In this document: positions 51,862 to 60,848 of the stretch, in pieces
Numbering within the stretch: position 1 is the stretch's first letter
Layout of the letters: the number at the start of each line of letters is the position of its first letter
From: an uncultured Bacteroidales bacterium
Lineage (GTDB): Bacteria; Bacteroidota; Bacteroidia; Bacteroidales; Bacteroidaceae
NCBI GenBank assembly: GCA_902776455.1
Contig: CACYQI010000002.1
Location: forward strand, 124,001-188,000
Reading direction: 5' to 3'
DNA length: 64,000 nucleotides
The notes under the pieces: generated by a model
Told to the model about the DNA's origin: nothing
Database searches by the model: none
What the model saw: the letters and a program-made list of their open reading frames with translations, nothing else
Made by a program: the position numbers and the translations under genes

Positions 51862-52902
51862 TTAGGTTTTCTGGTTCTTGGCGATAATATAGGCAGTGCA
51901 GCCAAAGCATGCCATGAACATCAGTGCCAGAGTAATCAGTACGCGCTTGGGACCGGCTGGTTTCTGTGGCACGGAGGCTCCTTGTAATACGGTAGTTACG
52001 GGGGTTGCCTCCTGCAACTTTGCCTTGGCAGCCTCCAGCTTCTGTGCAGCAGCCGAGAAGGTCTGATATTTCAGTGTCTTGTCGTTGGAAAGCGCCTCCA
52101 GTCGTGCCTTGGCCGTTTCGTTGACGAGATCCCAGTTCGCATCTACCGCTGCCACGTACCGCTCGTTGCTTTCTTCATATTCTGCTTTCGTCTGAGTATA
52201 GATAAGCTGTGTATATTCCAAATCGTTGCGAGCTTTTTTTGTACGATAGTCCATGATGAAATTCTGCAGCTTGTTGCTGATTGTATCCGCAATCAAGGCA
52301 CAGACCAGAGGGTCGAAATCCTTTACCTCAACAGAAACCACACCGGTTTTCCGGTCGTAGTCGTAAGTCAACTTTCCTGCGATTGTGTTTGAAATATTGT
52401 ATTGGTCTTTGGTCAAGAAGAAACTTGGAGAGACGGACTTCCTCTCCATACTTGGGGCGTTGACACGCTCCTCTTTCGGTTTCAACAGGTGTTGCACCTT
52501 ACCTATGAGAAACATATACCACGAGGTTTTGTTGTGGTGCAGGAGATAGTCATAGTAAGTTGTGGTCAGTTTTCCGTCGAGTGTGGTGATTTCAACGGGA
52601 AACATCGATACGATGAAATCTTTTGAGTTCATCAAATCAGGGTAGAGGTTTGGCGAGATGGCATCATTTGTTGTTGGTGCTTCACCAAAACCGAATGAAC
52701 TCAGGATCGAGTTCATTCCCGAACCATCCGTAGCCTCTGGAGCTAACATGATTTGACATGTATAGTAGCGTGGTATTGTAAAGACAAACACAAGCGAAAA
52801 TATGATGACACCCACGATGCAATAGGCATACAGCTTCCATCTCTTGAGCAGCATGGGAACGATTACCGTCAGGTCCAGTATGTTTTCTTTCTTTTCTTCC
52901 AT
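51862..52902 (-). CDS. Wzz-type chain-length determinant
   Basis: A 346-residue inner-membrane protein with one transmembrane helix near 18-40, a large periplasmic coiled-coil domain (about 180-300; DYRTKKARNDLEYTQLIYTQ) and a second helix near 318-340 preceded by the proline-rich PQKPAGPKR. The architecture is that of polysaccharide co-polymerases without a fused tyrosine kinase. It sets polymer length with the EpsG-like polymerase and the Wza-like exporter that flank it. Confidence 0.92.
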   Translation of the reverse strand: MEEKKENILDLTVIVPMLLKRWKLYAYCIVGVIIFSLVFVFTIPRYYTCQIMLAPEATDGSGMNSILSSFGFGEAPTTNDAISPNLYPDLMNSKDFIVSMFPVEITTLDGKLTTTYYDYLLHHNKTSWYMFLIGKVQHLLKPKEERVNAPSMERKSVSPSFFLTKDQYNISNTIAGKLTYDYDRKTGVVSVEVKDFDPLVCALIADTISNKLQNFIMDYRTKKARNDLEYTQLIYTQTKAEYEESNERYVAAVDANWDLVNETAKARLEALSNDKTLKYQTFSAAAQKLEAAKAKLQEATPVTTVLQGASVPQKPAGPKRVLITLALMFMACFGCTAYIIAKNQKT

Positions 52903-52949
52903 AGTTTTTCAGTTGGTGAAGAATAAAAATGGTAAATAGCTAAATGCCA

Positions 52950-55313
52950 CTATCTTCTCAATGCACTGATGAGGATTGCTCCGACGGTGGAGAGTGTGCT
53001 GACGCCGGCCATTATCATTGATGTCTTTTGTGGATCAGTCGGCTTTTCGGGTCTGGTTGGTATCACTATTTCACAGCCAGGCTGGATGCTACCACGTTTC
53101 GCTCGACTCACTTGGCCGTTGGCATAGATGATAAATGCTTTGCTGCGATGGCCTTTGCTGCTGACGCCACCTGCTTGGTTTATGTAGTATGATGCACGTT
53201 TTTTTTCAACAAATGGTACGGTGTTGGGGTAGAGTACGTCGCCGCTGATGCGCACGGTGTTGTCTCGTTGTGGGATGATGATTTGGTCGCCATTGCGGAG
53301 GATTACGTCTTCTGTGCAGCCTGGCTTTTTTATCGCTGTCGTCAAATCCACTCCTACGGAATACCTGTCCTTGATAGCAATCTTTTCAATGTCTATGGAG
53401 TCAGAGCTATGCGCTATTTCCAATAATTGTTTTGCGCGCTCCCTTTCGTTGGGCATCAAGGCTCTGGTGAATCGTGTACCTTCAGCAAATCCGGCTTCTG
53501 TGAGACCTCCTGCTCGCTTTATTAGGTCGCTTAGACGTTCATCCCTTTTCTGGAGGCTGTAGTTGCCGGGGTATTTGACTTCTCCGCCGATATAGACAAC
53601 TGAAACATCGGCAAAGTTGGGATCTTTCTTGATGGTAATCACGTCAAATGGTTTCAAGGCGAAGTTCTGCCCTTCCTTTACCAACAGTCCGTTCTCGATG
53701 TTGAAGGTGAAGATTTTCGCTTTGGTATTAAAGGTGGAGTCTCTTTCGTCGGTGTATTGTATGCGGCGGGCAATCTCGATGTTGGTCAGTAATGCCTCTT
53801 CTCTCAACCCTCCTGCTGCGACGATGGCGTCCTCCAGCGTCATGTTCTCGACGTAAGGGTATTCGCCCTGTTTGGCAATGGGGCCGAAGATGTGGTATTT
53901 GCGTGCCCGAGTGATTTCTTCGTCTGACGAGACGACCAGCGAGTCCTCATTTTCAAGGATGACATCTGGAGCCTTGTCGTTCAAGATGCTTGCCAGATCG
54001 ATACTCATCGCCTTGCGTGTACGGTTCTCGTTCATGCGGAAGAGGACAATCAGATTAGTGTAGGCATTCTCTTTCACGCCGCCGGCTTTCTCTATCAAGG
54101 TGCGGACACTGTTGCATTCGTTTGAGATTTCATAGTGTCCAGGATAGAAGACCGAACCGCTGACCTCTACCATGTTCTGATACCTGCCTATGATGCCTTT
54201 TGCTATGACGACATCGCCGTCCTGGACTGCAAATGTAGGGAAATCCCATTCATCTATGGTGTGAACGGTAAGTCCGTCGGTGGTGTGGCGCTCTATACTG
54301 ACTGACTTTTTGTTTGCGATGCTTTTAAAGCCACCGGCATATTCAAGGAGTGCTTTGATTGATTCTCCTTCCTTCATCTCGTAATACATGGGGCGCTTGA
54401 TTGCTCCTCGGACGGCGACGAGCGCATCGTATGCGCCTACGATGATGGCATCGTTGTCTTGCAGCAGGATGTTGCCGGTCAGTTTTCCGTTGAGGATGTA
54501 GTCATAGACGTCTATCTTGGAGATGATCTTACCTCCTCGGCTTACTTTGATGTTTCGGAGGGTACCGATTTCCGTAATACCTCCAGCAAGGTACAGGGCA
54601 TTGAAGACAGTGGAAAATGCCGACAAGGTGTAGGTACCGGGGTTGACTACTTCGCCCAAAACATTGACAACGACAGTTCTGGTCTGTCCTACTGTCAGTT
54701 TAATGCTGGAGCCTTGATAATGTTGTCCCATTTTAGCGTTCACTCTTGCCTGAGCCTGGTCGATGGTGAGGCCTGCGACGTTGACGGGGCCAATCTTTTC
54801 GACGATGATTGTGCCTTCGGGAGAAATAGCATACTTTTTGCTGCTTTGTGATGTGCCATAGACATCAATCAGCACTTCGTCGCCCGGTCCTAAGACGTAG
54901 CTGGCCGGGGTGGCTATGTTCATGTTCGGTTCAAACGAGAGTTTGTCGCTCTGGAAGATGTCGTGGCCAAAGATTTCCTTCACTTCGGCTACGACGTTCT
55001 TGACGGACTGGTTGCTCTTTTCTGTCTTTGCCTGCGTTTCGCCATTAGCTTGACGTGTGCGAGTTCCTGCAGCTACGGGTGCACTTTGGCTTACTTCGAA
55101 AGAACCCTGAGCTGCTTCATATTGTTCTTTCAGGCGAAGCAGTTGCTCTTTCTTTACTCCTTTCCTTTGCAAGTCCATTAGGATAGCTGTCTGGCTTTTT
55201 CCTGCTTCATGCTCTTCTTGGACGAATTGAATCACTTCTTCGTCGCTCATCTGAGCAGACACTTGACCTGCGGCAAACAGTACAAGTGCCAGTGCAATTA
55301 AATACTTCTTCAT
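52950..55313 (-). CDS. Wza-like polysaccharide export outer-membrane protein with SLBB repeats
   Basis: A 787-residue protein; ATG 55313 gives signal peptide MKKYLIALALVLFAAGQVSA. A small helical N-terminal region (SDEEVIQFVQEEHEAGKSQT) is followed by the Poly_export domain (YVLGPGDEVLIDVYGTSQ near 155) and five to six SLBB-type modules (for example VVNPGTYTLSA, VKYPGNYSLQ). It ends in a short hydrophobic C-terminus MIMAGVSTLSTVGAILIS. The larger size compared with Wza (~380) is normal for Bacteroidetes. The first gene of the leftward operon, with a good promoter upstream; its 5' part has a decayed duplicate at 57.6-57.8 kb. Confidence 0.93.
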   Translation of the reverse strand: MKKYLIALALVLFAAGQVSAQMSDEEVIQFVQEEHEAGKSQTAILMDLQRKGVKKEQLLRLKEQYEAAQGSFEVSQSAPVAAGTRTRQANGETQAKTEKSNQSVKNVVAEVKEIFGHDIFQSDKLSFEPNMNIATPASYVLGPGDEVLIDVYGTSQSSKKYAISPEGTIIVEKIGPVNVAGLTIDQAQARVNAKMGQHYQGSSIKLTVGQTRTVVVNVLGEVVNPGTYTLSAFSTVFNALYLAGGITEIGTLRNIKVSRGGKIISKIDVYDYILNGKLTGNILLQDNDAIIVGAYDALVAVRGAIKRPMYYEMKEGESIKALLEYAGGFKSIANKKSVSIERHTTDGLTVHTIDEWDFPTFAVQDGDVVIAKGIIGRYQNMVEVSGSVFYPGHYEISNECNSVRTLIEKAGGVKENAYTNLIVLFRMNENRTRKAMSIDLASILNDKAPDVILENEDSLVVSSDEEITRARKYHIFGPIAKQGEYPYVENMTLEDAIVAAGGLREEALLTNIEIARRIQYTDERDSTFNTKAKIFTFNIENGLLVKEGQNFALKPFDVITIKKDPNFADVSVVYIGGEVKYPGNYSLQKRDERLSDLIKRAGGLTEAGFAEGTRFTRALMPNERERAKQLLEIAHSSDSIDIEKIAIKDRYSVGVDLTTAIKKPGCTEDVILRNGDQIIIPQRDNTVRISGDVLYPNTVPFVEKKRASYYINQAGGVSSKGHRSKAFIIYANGQVSRAKRGSIQPGCEIVIPTRPEKPTDPQKTSMIMAGVSTLSTVGAILISALRR

Positions 55314-55373
55314 GTATGGTATTGTTTTGTTGTTATTGTCTTTCGTCAGGGCACCGTTTAGGCTAATGCGGCG

Positions 55374-55381
55374 CAAAGGTA
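55374..55381 (-). promoter_or_regulatory. Bacteroidetes -7 element (TACCTTTG) of the exopolysaccharide operon
   Basis: Minus-strand TACCTTTG about 61 bp upstream of the wza-like ATG. It diverges from the tmRNA promoter about 110 bp away. Confidence 0.6.
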
Positions 55382-55486
55382 CATAATTTACTTTATAATA
55401 ATAACGCGCACGGACGGACATTTATTGTGTTTTCTGTTAATTATTCAAAAAAAGACTTTTAATTTTGCAGTTTCCGATTTTCTTCG

Positions 55487-55494
55487 TATCTTTG
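55487..55494 (+). promoter_or_regulatory. Bacteroidetes promoter (TATCTTTG) of tmRNA
   Basis: TATCTTTG with TTTTG at 55463-55467 as -33 element; predicted start is about 20-25 nt before the mature tmRNA 5' end. Confidence 0.7.
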
Positions 55495-55522
55495 CACCCG
55501 AAAAGACGAAGCACGTCACTTC

Positions 55523-55923
55523 GGGGCTGACTGGATTTGACAGCAGGTTGAGGTGTTGTGTAAGCACGCAGAGAGTTGGTTGTCGCTCTCTATAATCTCT
55601 GATTACCGAACATTTAATTGGCGCAAACACTTACGCTCTCGCTGCCTGACCGAAGCACAGTAGGTTACTGGCCTAATCTCGGCACCAGGTGCTGAGACGA
55701 GACATCGCTCAGAAGCTGTTGTTCCGAAGCGTCTGACAAAGCGGTGCAGGAAAATCGGAAATAGTCCGGGGAGACGTCTCTATCCCTTGATGAAGTTTTC
55801 AGAGAATAAGGCAGTGATTGGTGGTCCGGGTCTTGTCGCTGCTCGAAAACGAAGTCCGGAATAAGCGTGTAGAAAGCACAGGGCGTCCCTGTTTGGACGA
55901 GGGTTCAATCCCCTCCAGCTCCA
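55523..55923 (+). ncRNA. ssrA: tmRNA (ssrA), tag GANTYALAA
   Basis: A 401-nt tmRNA that rescues stalled ribosomes. The 5' end GGGGCTGACTGGATTTGACA pairs with the 3' CAGCTCC to form the acceptor stem, followed by an unpaired A; CCA is not encoded. The TPsiC arm GGGTTCAATCCCC is intact. The tag reading frame at 55620-55649 reads GGC GCA AAC ACT TAC GCT CTC GCT GCC TGA, that is GANTYALAA, which fits the ...NYALAA pattern of Bacteroidetes. It diverges from the wza-like gene. Its 3' end recurs three times downstream. Confidence 0.96.
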
Positions 55924-56099
55924 CTGGCATTGCGCTGTAGGGGGTTAAACCCTCGTGAGGGTTCTTCGCTCTGCTCAGGCGGCAGAGCCGGAACAATCCC
56001 ATCCAGCTCCACTGGCATTGCGCTGTAGGGGGTTAAACCCTCGTGAGGGTTCTTCGCTCTGCTCAGGCGGCGGAGCCGGAACAATCCCCTCCAGCTCCA
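55924..56099 (+). repeat. Two 88-bp tandem repeats ending in the tmRNA 3' end
   Basis: Exact spacing of 88 bp separates the tmRNA 3' end (55907-55923) from copies at 55995-56011 and 56083-56099, each reading AATCCCxTCCAGCTCCA. Each 88-bp unit also has the hairpin AACCCTCGTGAGGGTT, which may terminate tmRNA transcription. Confidence 0.9.
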
Positions 56100-56559
56100 T
56101 TGGCATTACGCTGCGGATAAATACTTTTTCAGTGGCATGGAATTATTTCCAAGGTTTTGAAAAAGTTTTTATTCAAGTTTCGCATGCTTTACTTCGTTTA
56201 AGCAACCATGTTTTCTCATACGTGAGAAATCAATTTATCACATGTGAGAATTCAGTTTATCACACATGAGAAAAAAGGAAGCGACGTGTGGCGATTTGAT
56301 GGAACTCTGTTTATGCACAGGCCAAACGCCAGAGACTTTACCCGAAATCTGCTACGAATCTGCCACATTTCCCACAATCTGCAACAAATCTGCCACACGT
56401 ATATCATCCTGTATATCAAAACGATAATGCATGTATGTAGCAGATTGGCAGATTTTTTAGGGAAAAACTCTGGTGACGCGCGCATACGTAACATTAATGC
56501 GAAACTTGAAAGTTTTTTGTCGCAGGCATTGTGGGATTTTGTTGTTCGTGGGAATGGAA
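56100..56559. other. Gene-free stretch with CACATGTGAG and AATCTGCCAC repeats
   Basis: No supported gene. Three CACATGTGAG-like units lie at about 56217-56272. Four to five AATCTGCnAC units occur at 56345-56398, with an inverted partner GTAGCAGATTGGCAGATT at about 56437-56454. Confidence 0.55.
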
Positions 56560-57390
56560 TTATGGACTGGTACGTTTTTGAAGACGCTTCGTAAGCCCGG
56601 CAAAGCATCCCCGCAGGATGGCTGTGAGTTTCCTCATCCTGTTGCTTTCGAACAGGAGTATGATGCCAATCTGTTTCATGAGGCCGTTCCTGAAATCCTT
56701 TCTGATGTACGAGAACTGCGGGTATTTCCTTGCGAGGATGATGTTGTTGCGGTACATGCCGTAGAGACGGGTGGGCGGGTAGTTTCTGAGCGTCAGTGTG
56801 TGTCCCAGGAACTTTCTTGCTTTGGGATTTCCCAGGCTGTGCTGCATCTCGATACCCTTCACGGCATAAGCCTTGATGCCGAGCGAATGGGCATGCAGGC
56901 AGAACTCGTCGTCCACGCCATCGATCCGGAACTCTTCGTCCCAGCCTCCTATTCTGTCTATCAGGGCTACGGGTATCAGCATCCCGGATGTAATGGGTCT
57001 GGGTATTTCCACAAAGTCCTGTGTGAGCTCTATGTTCATTTCCCTGACAGGCGGAGTGTAAATCCCCTCCGGCGCATCCCCGTTGAATATCGTCTGTTTC
57101 AGGTAATGGGAAAAGTTCCTGAAGCAGGAGTCCTGGTCCATCGTGAGCAGGTGGTCATAGCCACCAGCTTTTGCGTATTGCCAGGAGTAGTTAAGTGCGT
57201 GGGATATGCTGTTGGTGCCGTCCCCGTGGTACTCTGCCTTCTCGTGGTTGATGAACCTGTACTCCCTGCACCGGTCGGCAGGCGTGTTCTCCCATATCAG
57301 CACTTTGTCAACGCAGTCGATGAATGCGCTGATGTTTTTGGTAAGAAGCTCTTTTTCGGGGAAGTAGGTGGCTATAACTGCTAATATCAT
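56560..57390 (-). CDS. Glycosyltransferase family 2 (rhamnosyltransferase-like)
   Basis: A 276-residue GT-A enzyme: VIATYFPEKELLTKNISAFI start, IWENTPADR, LLTMDQDSCFRNF as metal site near residue 83, and GWDEEFRIDGVDDEFCLHA as acceptor/catalytic block, as in RfbF/WsaF-type rhamnosyltransferases. It is isolated from the main leftward cluster by the tmRNA and lies between the tmRNA 3' copies and the duplicated wza fragment, so it may have arrived with the duplication. Confidence 0.88.
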   Translation of the reverse strand: MILAVIATYFPEKELLTKNISAFIDCVDKVLIWENTPADRCREYRFINHEKAEYHGDGTNSISHALNYSWQYAKAGGYDHLLTMDQDSCFRNFSHYLKQTIFNGDAPEGIYTPPVREMNIELTQDFVEIPRPITSGMLIPVALIDRIGGWDEEFRIDGVDDEFCLHAHSLGIKAYAVKGIEMQHSLGNPKARKFLGHTLTLRNYPPTRLYGMYRNNIILARKYPQFSYIRKDFRNGLMKQIGIILLFESNRMRKLTAILRGCFAGLTKRLQKRTSP

Positions 57391-57589
57391 ATCTTGTCAA
57401 GCATTTTAATGTAGGACATCCATTTCCTTCTGCGGTGGTCGAGGGCCTATATGAGTGTGTTTTTCTGTATGATATGGTTGGAATGCCACTTCAGAAAAAC
57501 CTCGTTTCGCGTGTCGTGGTCTGGCAGCAACAGTCCTGGCATGAGATGATTCCTCCAGTATGCATATATGAGGTTGGACAGGTCTCTCT

Positions 57590-57790
57590 TTGTGTCGCCG
57601 TTCCTTTAATCGTAGCAGTTGCTCTTTCCTTTTCTCCCTTCCTTTGTGGGTTCGGCAGGATAGCTGTCTGACTTTTCCCTGCCTCATGCTTCTCTTGGAC
57701 GGATTGAATTATATCTTCGTCGTACATCTGAGCGGACGATTGATTCATGGCAAACAGGACTAACACCAGCGCAAATAGATACTTCTTCTT
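57590..57790 (-). pseudogene. Decayed duplicate of the wza-like gene 5' end
   Basis: The minus strand codes YLFALVLVLFAMNQSSAQ and DIIQSVQEKHEAGKSQTAIL, closely matching the signal peptide and first ~45 mature residues of the 52950-55313 protein. The start codon equivalent (57788-57790) is AAG instead of ATG. Beyond about residue 60 similarity is lost. The upstream non-coding DNA (ATAATAACGCGCGCGGATAT) also matches that of the intact gene. Confidence 0.8.
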
Positions 57791-57918
57791 GTAGGGCTTT
57801 GTTTCCCTTTAAGTTTGTTTCCCTTTAGATAATAACGCGCGCGGATATTTTTTTATTGTGTGTACCAGCTAGGAAATCAAAAAATAGAGAATTATTTTGC
57901 AATCCCTGAATTTCTTCG

Positions 57919-57926
57919 TATCTTTG
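57919..57926 (+). promoter_or_regulatory. Duplicated tmRNA promoter (TATCTTTG)
   Basis: Same -7 sequence and flanks (CTTCGTATCTTTGCACCCG) as the real tmRNA promoter. It lies about 120 bp before the flippase gene, so it may now drive that gene. Confidence 0.6.
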
Positions 57927-57947
57927 CACCCGAAAAGACGAAGCACG

Positions 57948-58010
57948 TCACTTCGGGGCTGACTGGATTTGACAGCAGGTTGAGAACCGGAACAATCCCC
58001 TCCAGCTCCA
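57948..58010 (+). pseudogene. Internally deleted tmRNA copy
   Basis: About the first 35 nt of tmRNA (GGGGCTGACTGGATTTGACA and on to GCAGGTTGAG) are joined directly to ACCGGAACAATCCCC and the tmRNA 3' end (57994-58010). The tag frame and most of the structure are gone. The junction sequence matches the end of the 88-bp repeats at 55.9-56.1 kb. Confidence 0.85.
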
Positions 58011-58040
58011 CTTCGTTCCACCTCTGGAATATTGAACTAT

Positions 58041-59609
58041 ATGAACCAAGACGGCAACAGCAGAATGGCACGGAACACACTTGTACTGTATTTCCGTATG
58101 GCTTTCCAGATGGCGGTGTGTCTTTACACCTCCCGTGTTGTCCTCCGTATGCTGGGTGTCCAGGACTATGGCATATACGATGTTGTTGCAGGGATTGTCG
58201 TCATGTTAAGCTTCCTGAACAACAGCCTGACGACTTGTACGCTGCGTTTCATCACCGTTGCCTTGGGGAAGGGCGAGCACGCATACCTGAACGATGTCTA
58301 TTCGGTCAGTATCAGCATACATGTACTTATGGCTTTGTTTGTACTGCTTCTTGGCGAGACGGTGGGACTGTGGTATGTTCTGACGCAGCTGGTCTTCCCG
58401 CCTGAGATGCTGTGGCCTGTCGTTGTCTGCTATCAATGCTCCTTGGCGATGGGCATGTTGATGATTGTCAGCATGCCATACAATGCAACGATTATCGCAT
58501 ACGAACGCATGACGGCTTTTGCCGGCATTACGGTGATGGACGCCATGTTGAAGCTTGGAGTGGCTTCTGCCTTGTGCCTGTTTGCCGAAGGCCGGCGATT
58601 GGTGCCGTATGCTTTGCTGATGCTGTGTGCTGCCGTTATTACACGTGTTTCCTATAGTGTGTATTGCCGACGTGCTTTCCCACAGCTTCGGTTCCACTTC
58701 TGCCGTGACCGTGGCATCGTGCGTGAGATGTTGTCCTTCGCAGGCTGGAGCACGTTTGGCAATGCCTCGATTGCTTGCAACACGCAGGGCTTGAACCTGG
58801 TGCTCAACAGTGTGGGCGGACCGGCTGTGAATGCTGCACGAGGAGTGGCGTTCCAGGTACAAATGGCTGTGACGCAGTTTGTCGCTAGTTTTCAGATGGC
58901 TATCAATCCGCAGATTACAAAGTCATACGCTCAGGGTGATGTGGCTCGGACACGGGAACTTGTGCTGCGCTCGTCGCGCCTGTCGTACATGATGATACTC
59001 ATCATTGCGATTCCTTTATTTCTTGCTGCGCCGTGGGTGCTGGATGTGTGGCTGGATAGAGTGCCAGACCATGCCGTTAATTTCATGCGGCTGATGCTGC
59101 TGACGTCGATGGTCGATGCCATAGCTAATCCTATGATGATTGCAGCTGCTGCCACGGGACGTATTCGCAGATACCATACATGTATAGGCACAATCCTTCT
59201 CTTGACGCTTCCCGTCGCGATGGTGTGCGTGAAGTGGCTCGCCATGCCAGTTGAGGCGGTGTTCGTCGTCCTGCTGTTGATGACTGTCCTTGCCCAGTGT
59301 GCCCGCATGGTGCTGTGCCGTAGCCTCTTCGGACTTGGGATAAGCGACTTCTGTCGTCGGGTGCTGTCGCGGGTCGTCATAGTGTCTGTGCTGACCGTCG
59401 CCCCGTTGTCTGTTCTGTTCAGACATGTGGCGGACGTATGGCAGGCAGTAGGGGCATGCTTCCTCTCTGGGGCATGGCTCGTGGCTGTTATAGTGGCGGT
59501 GGGACTGCAGGGGGATGAGCGAATGTTCATGGTGGAGAAAATAAGAAATTCGATAATAGGGAAATTACTCCGTAGGAGATTTAGGAAAGAAGAAATTCAG
59601 AAAGTATGA
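58041..59609 (+). CDS. Polysaccharide flippase (Wzx/MATE-like)
   Basis: A 522-residue membrane protein with about 12-14 hydrophobic segments that would move lipid-linked repeat units across the inner membrane. ATG 58041 (MNQDGNSRMARNTL) is preferred over a TTG 9 nt upstream. N-terminal TLVLYFRMAFQMAVCLYTSR and VLRMLGVQDYGIYDVVAGIV are typical of Bacteroidetes O-antigen flippases of the MOP superfamily. It is transcribed away from the main cluster behind the duplicated tmRNA promoter and overlaps the acyltransferase start by 4 bp. Confidence 0.9.
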   Translation: MNQDGNSRMARNTLVLYFRMAFQMAVCLYTSRVVLRMLGVQDYGIYDVVAGIVVMLSFLNNSLTTCTLRFITVALGKGEHAYLNDVYSVSISIHVLMALFVLLLGETVGLWYVLTQLVFPPEMLWPVVVCYQCSLAMGMLMIVSMPYNATIIAYERMTAFAGITVMDAMLKLGVASALCLFAEGRRLVPYALLMLCAAVITRVSYSVYCRRAFPQLRFHFCRDRGIVREMLSFAGWSTFGNASIACNTQGLNLVLNSVGGPAVNAARGVAFQVQMAVTQFVASFQMAINPQITKSYAQGDVARTRELVLRSSRLSYMMILIIAIPLFLAAPWVLDVWLDRVPDHAVNFMRLMLLTSMVDAIANPMMIAAAATGRIRRYHTCIGTILLLTLPVAMVCVKWLAMPVEAVFVVLLLMTVLAQCARMVLCRSLFGLGISDFCRRVLSRVVIVSVLTVAPLSVLFRHVADVWQAVGACFLSGAWLVAVIVAVGLQGDERMFMVEKIRNSIIGKLLRRRFRKEEIQKV

Positions 59610-60253
59610 GAAAACTGGTGTTTAAACTTTTCATAGCGATTGGCTCGCTATGTGGCAAGCTGTTTCCCGAAAGGTTGAGACTCGTTTTGCAAAATTTGAT
59701 GAACGAATGCTATGCCGCATACCTCAGGCACTACTTCGTAGGGGCCGAAAACTTGATTATAGACAGCAAGCCAATACATTTCCTTGGAGGTAAGTACATC
59801 AGGGTAGGGAAGCAAGTCTCGTTGGGACGCCATGCCTGCATCAATGCCATATATCGCTGGGAAAACTGCGGGCAGGAGTTCACGCCGAAGGTAGTTCTTG
59901 GAGACCATGTGGTCATAGCTCCCTTCACGCGCATCGGCTGCATCAACAGAGTTGAGATAGGGGAGTGGACCACGACTGGGCAGCGCGTCTATATTACCGA
60001 CCATACGCATGGAGATGTGTCCTATGAGCAATTGAACCTGCCGCCGCGCCATCGTCCGCTCTATTCTAAGGGGCCTGTCATCATAGGAGCTTATGTTCAC
60101 ATCGGCGAGGGTGCCTGCATCATGCCGGGCGTTACCATTGGCGACCACAGCGTCATCGGTGCCGGTTCCGTTGTCACCCGCGACATTCCGCCCTACAGCG
60201 TGGCGGCCGGCAGTCCTGCAAGGGTGCTGAAGACTGTGCAGCCGACCGGCTGA
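59606..60253 (+). CDS. Left-handed beta-helix acyltransferase
   Basis: A 215-residue hexapeptide-repeat O-acyltransferase (WcaF/LacA/CapG-like). Hexapeptide turns run from about 55 to 200; catalytic-type histidine in ITDHTHGD near 131; the closing VIGAGSVVTRDIPPYSVAAG is characteristic. It probably acetylates the exported polysaccharide or a precursor in the cytoplasm. The start overlaps the flippase stop (ATGA). Confidence 0.9.
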   Translation: MRKLVFKLFIAIGSLCGKLFPERLRLVLQNLMNECYAAYLRHYFVGAENLIIDSKPIHFLGGKYIRVGKQVSLGRHACINAIYRWENCGQEFTPKVVLGDHVVIAPFTRIGCINRVEIGEWTTTGQRVYITDHTHGDVSYEQLNLPPRHRPLYSKGPVIIGAYVHIGEGACIMPGVTIGDHSVIGAGSVVTRDIPPYSVAAGSPARVLKTVQPTG

Positions 60254-60848
60254 GGATGATTCGGCAGCCTCTTATGTCTCAGTGCCTTGATGAAACTCTG
60301 AAATATCTTTACATGAAAATCCGCTCCAAGCAGGTCTTTGGAAGGGCTTGGCGTGGGGCGTCGGCCGATGCTACACGTTGTGTAGGCTCACACTCCACGT
60401 TGCATCGGCTGATGCCTTGTGCTTTGTTCACCTTCGCCTAATGCCGTTTTTGCCTTAAAAGTGTGCTTATTTTGTCGGTGCTGTGTTCTGCCGTGATATT
60501 TTCTTAACAAGGCGGCAGAAAATGCGCCTTGCTAAGTCCTTGATAGCCAATGCACATTCGTTTTGAGCCCATTTCATGCGTTTGGGGTAGCAAGGTGCCA
60601 CCGCGACCGAAAAAGGCCGCCAGAGAGCGTCGAGTTACGAACTTCCTTTACAAAAGCAAGGTGCTATCCAACGTGAAAAAGCACAAAGCAGAGGCTGGAT
60701 TCCGTTGGCGACAGCCGCGCCATTCCTGCCTTCTGATGTGCATTTCGTGGGTTAGCATTGGCGAATTTTCTGCTTTTTTCGGAAAATTCCTTGTTTTGTG
60801 ACACATTATTTAATAACTTTGCATGCGGAAACCTTTATTTAATGCATT
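60254..60848. other. 595-bp gene-free region with CACAACGTGGAGC-type element and promoter
   Basis: Holds one element at about 60359-60414 (GTCGGCCGATGCTACACGTT, then CACTCCACGTTGCATCGG) and a promoter TAACTTTG at 60814-60821. An 83-codon plus-strand frame (60550-60801) has no recognisable features and is probably chance. Confidence 0.6.
60814..60821 (+). promoter_or_regulatory. Bacteroidetes promoter (TAACTTTG) of the serine hydrolase gene
   Basis: TAACTTTG with TTTTG around 60794-60798 as -33 element; 28 bp before the ATG. Confidence 0.65.

Noticed and set aside
57948-58010. Second functional tmRNA
   Set aside because: Tag frame and most stems are deleted; only 5' and 3' ends remain.
60550-60801. 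83-codon frame before the serine hydrolase
   Set aside because: No ribosome-binding site, family signature or neighbour logic.
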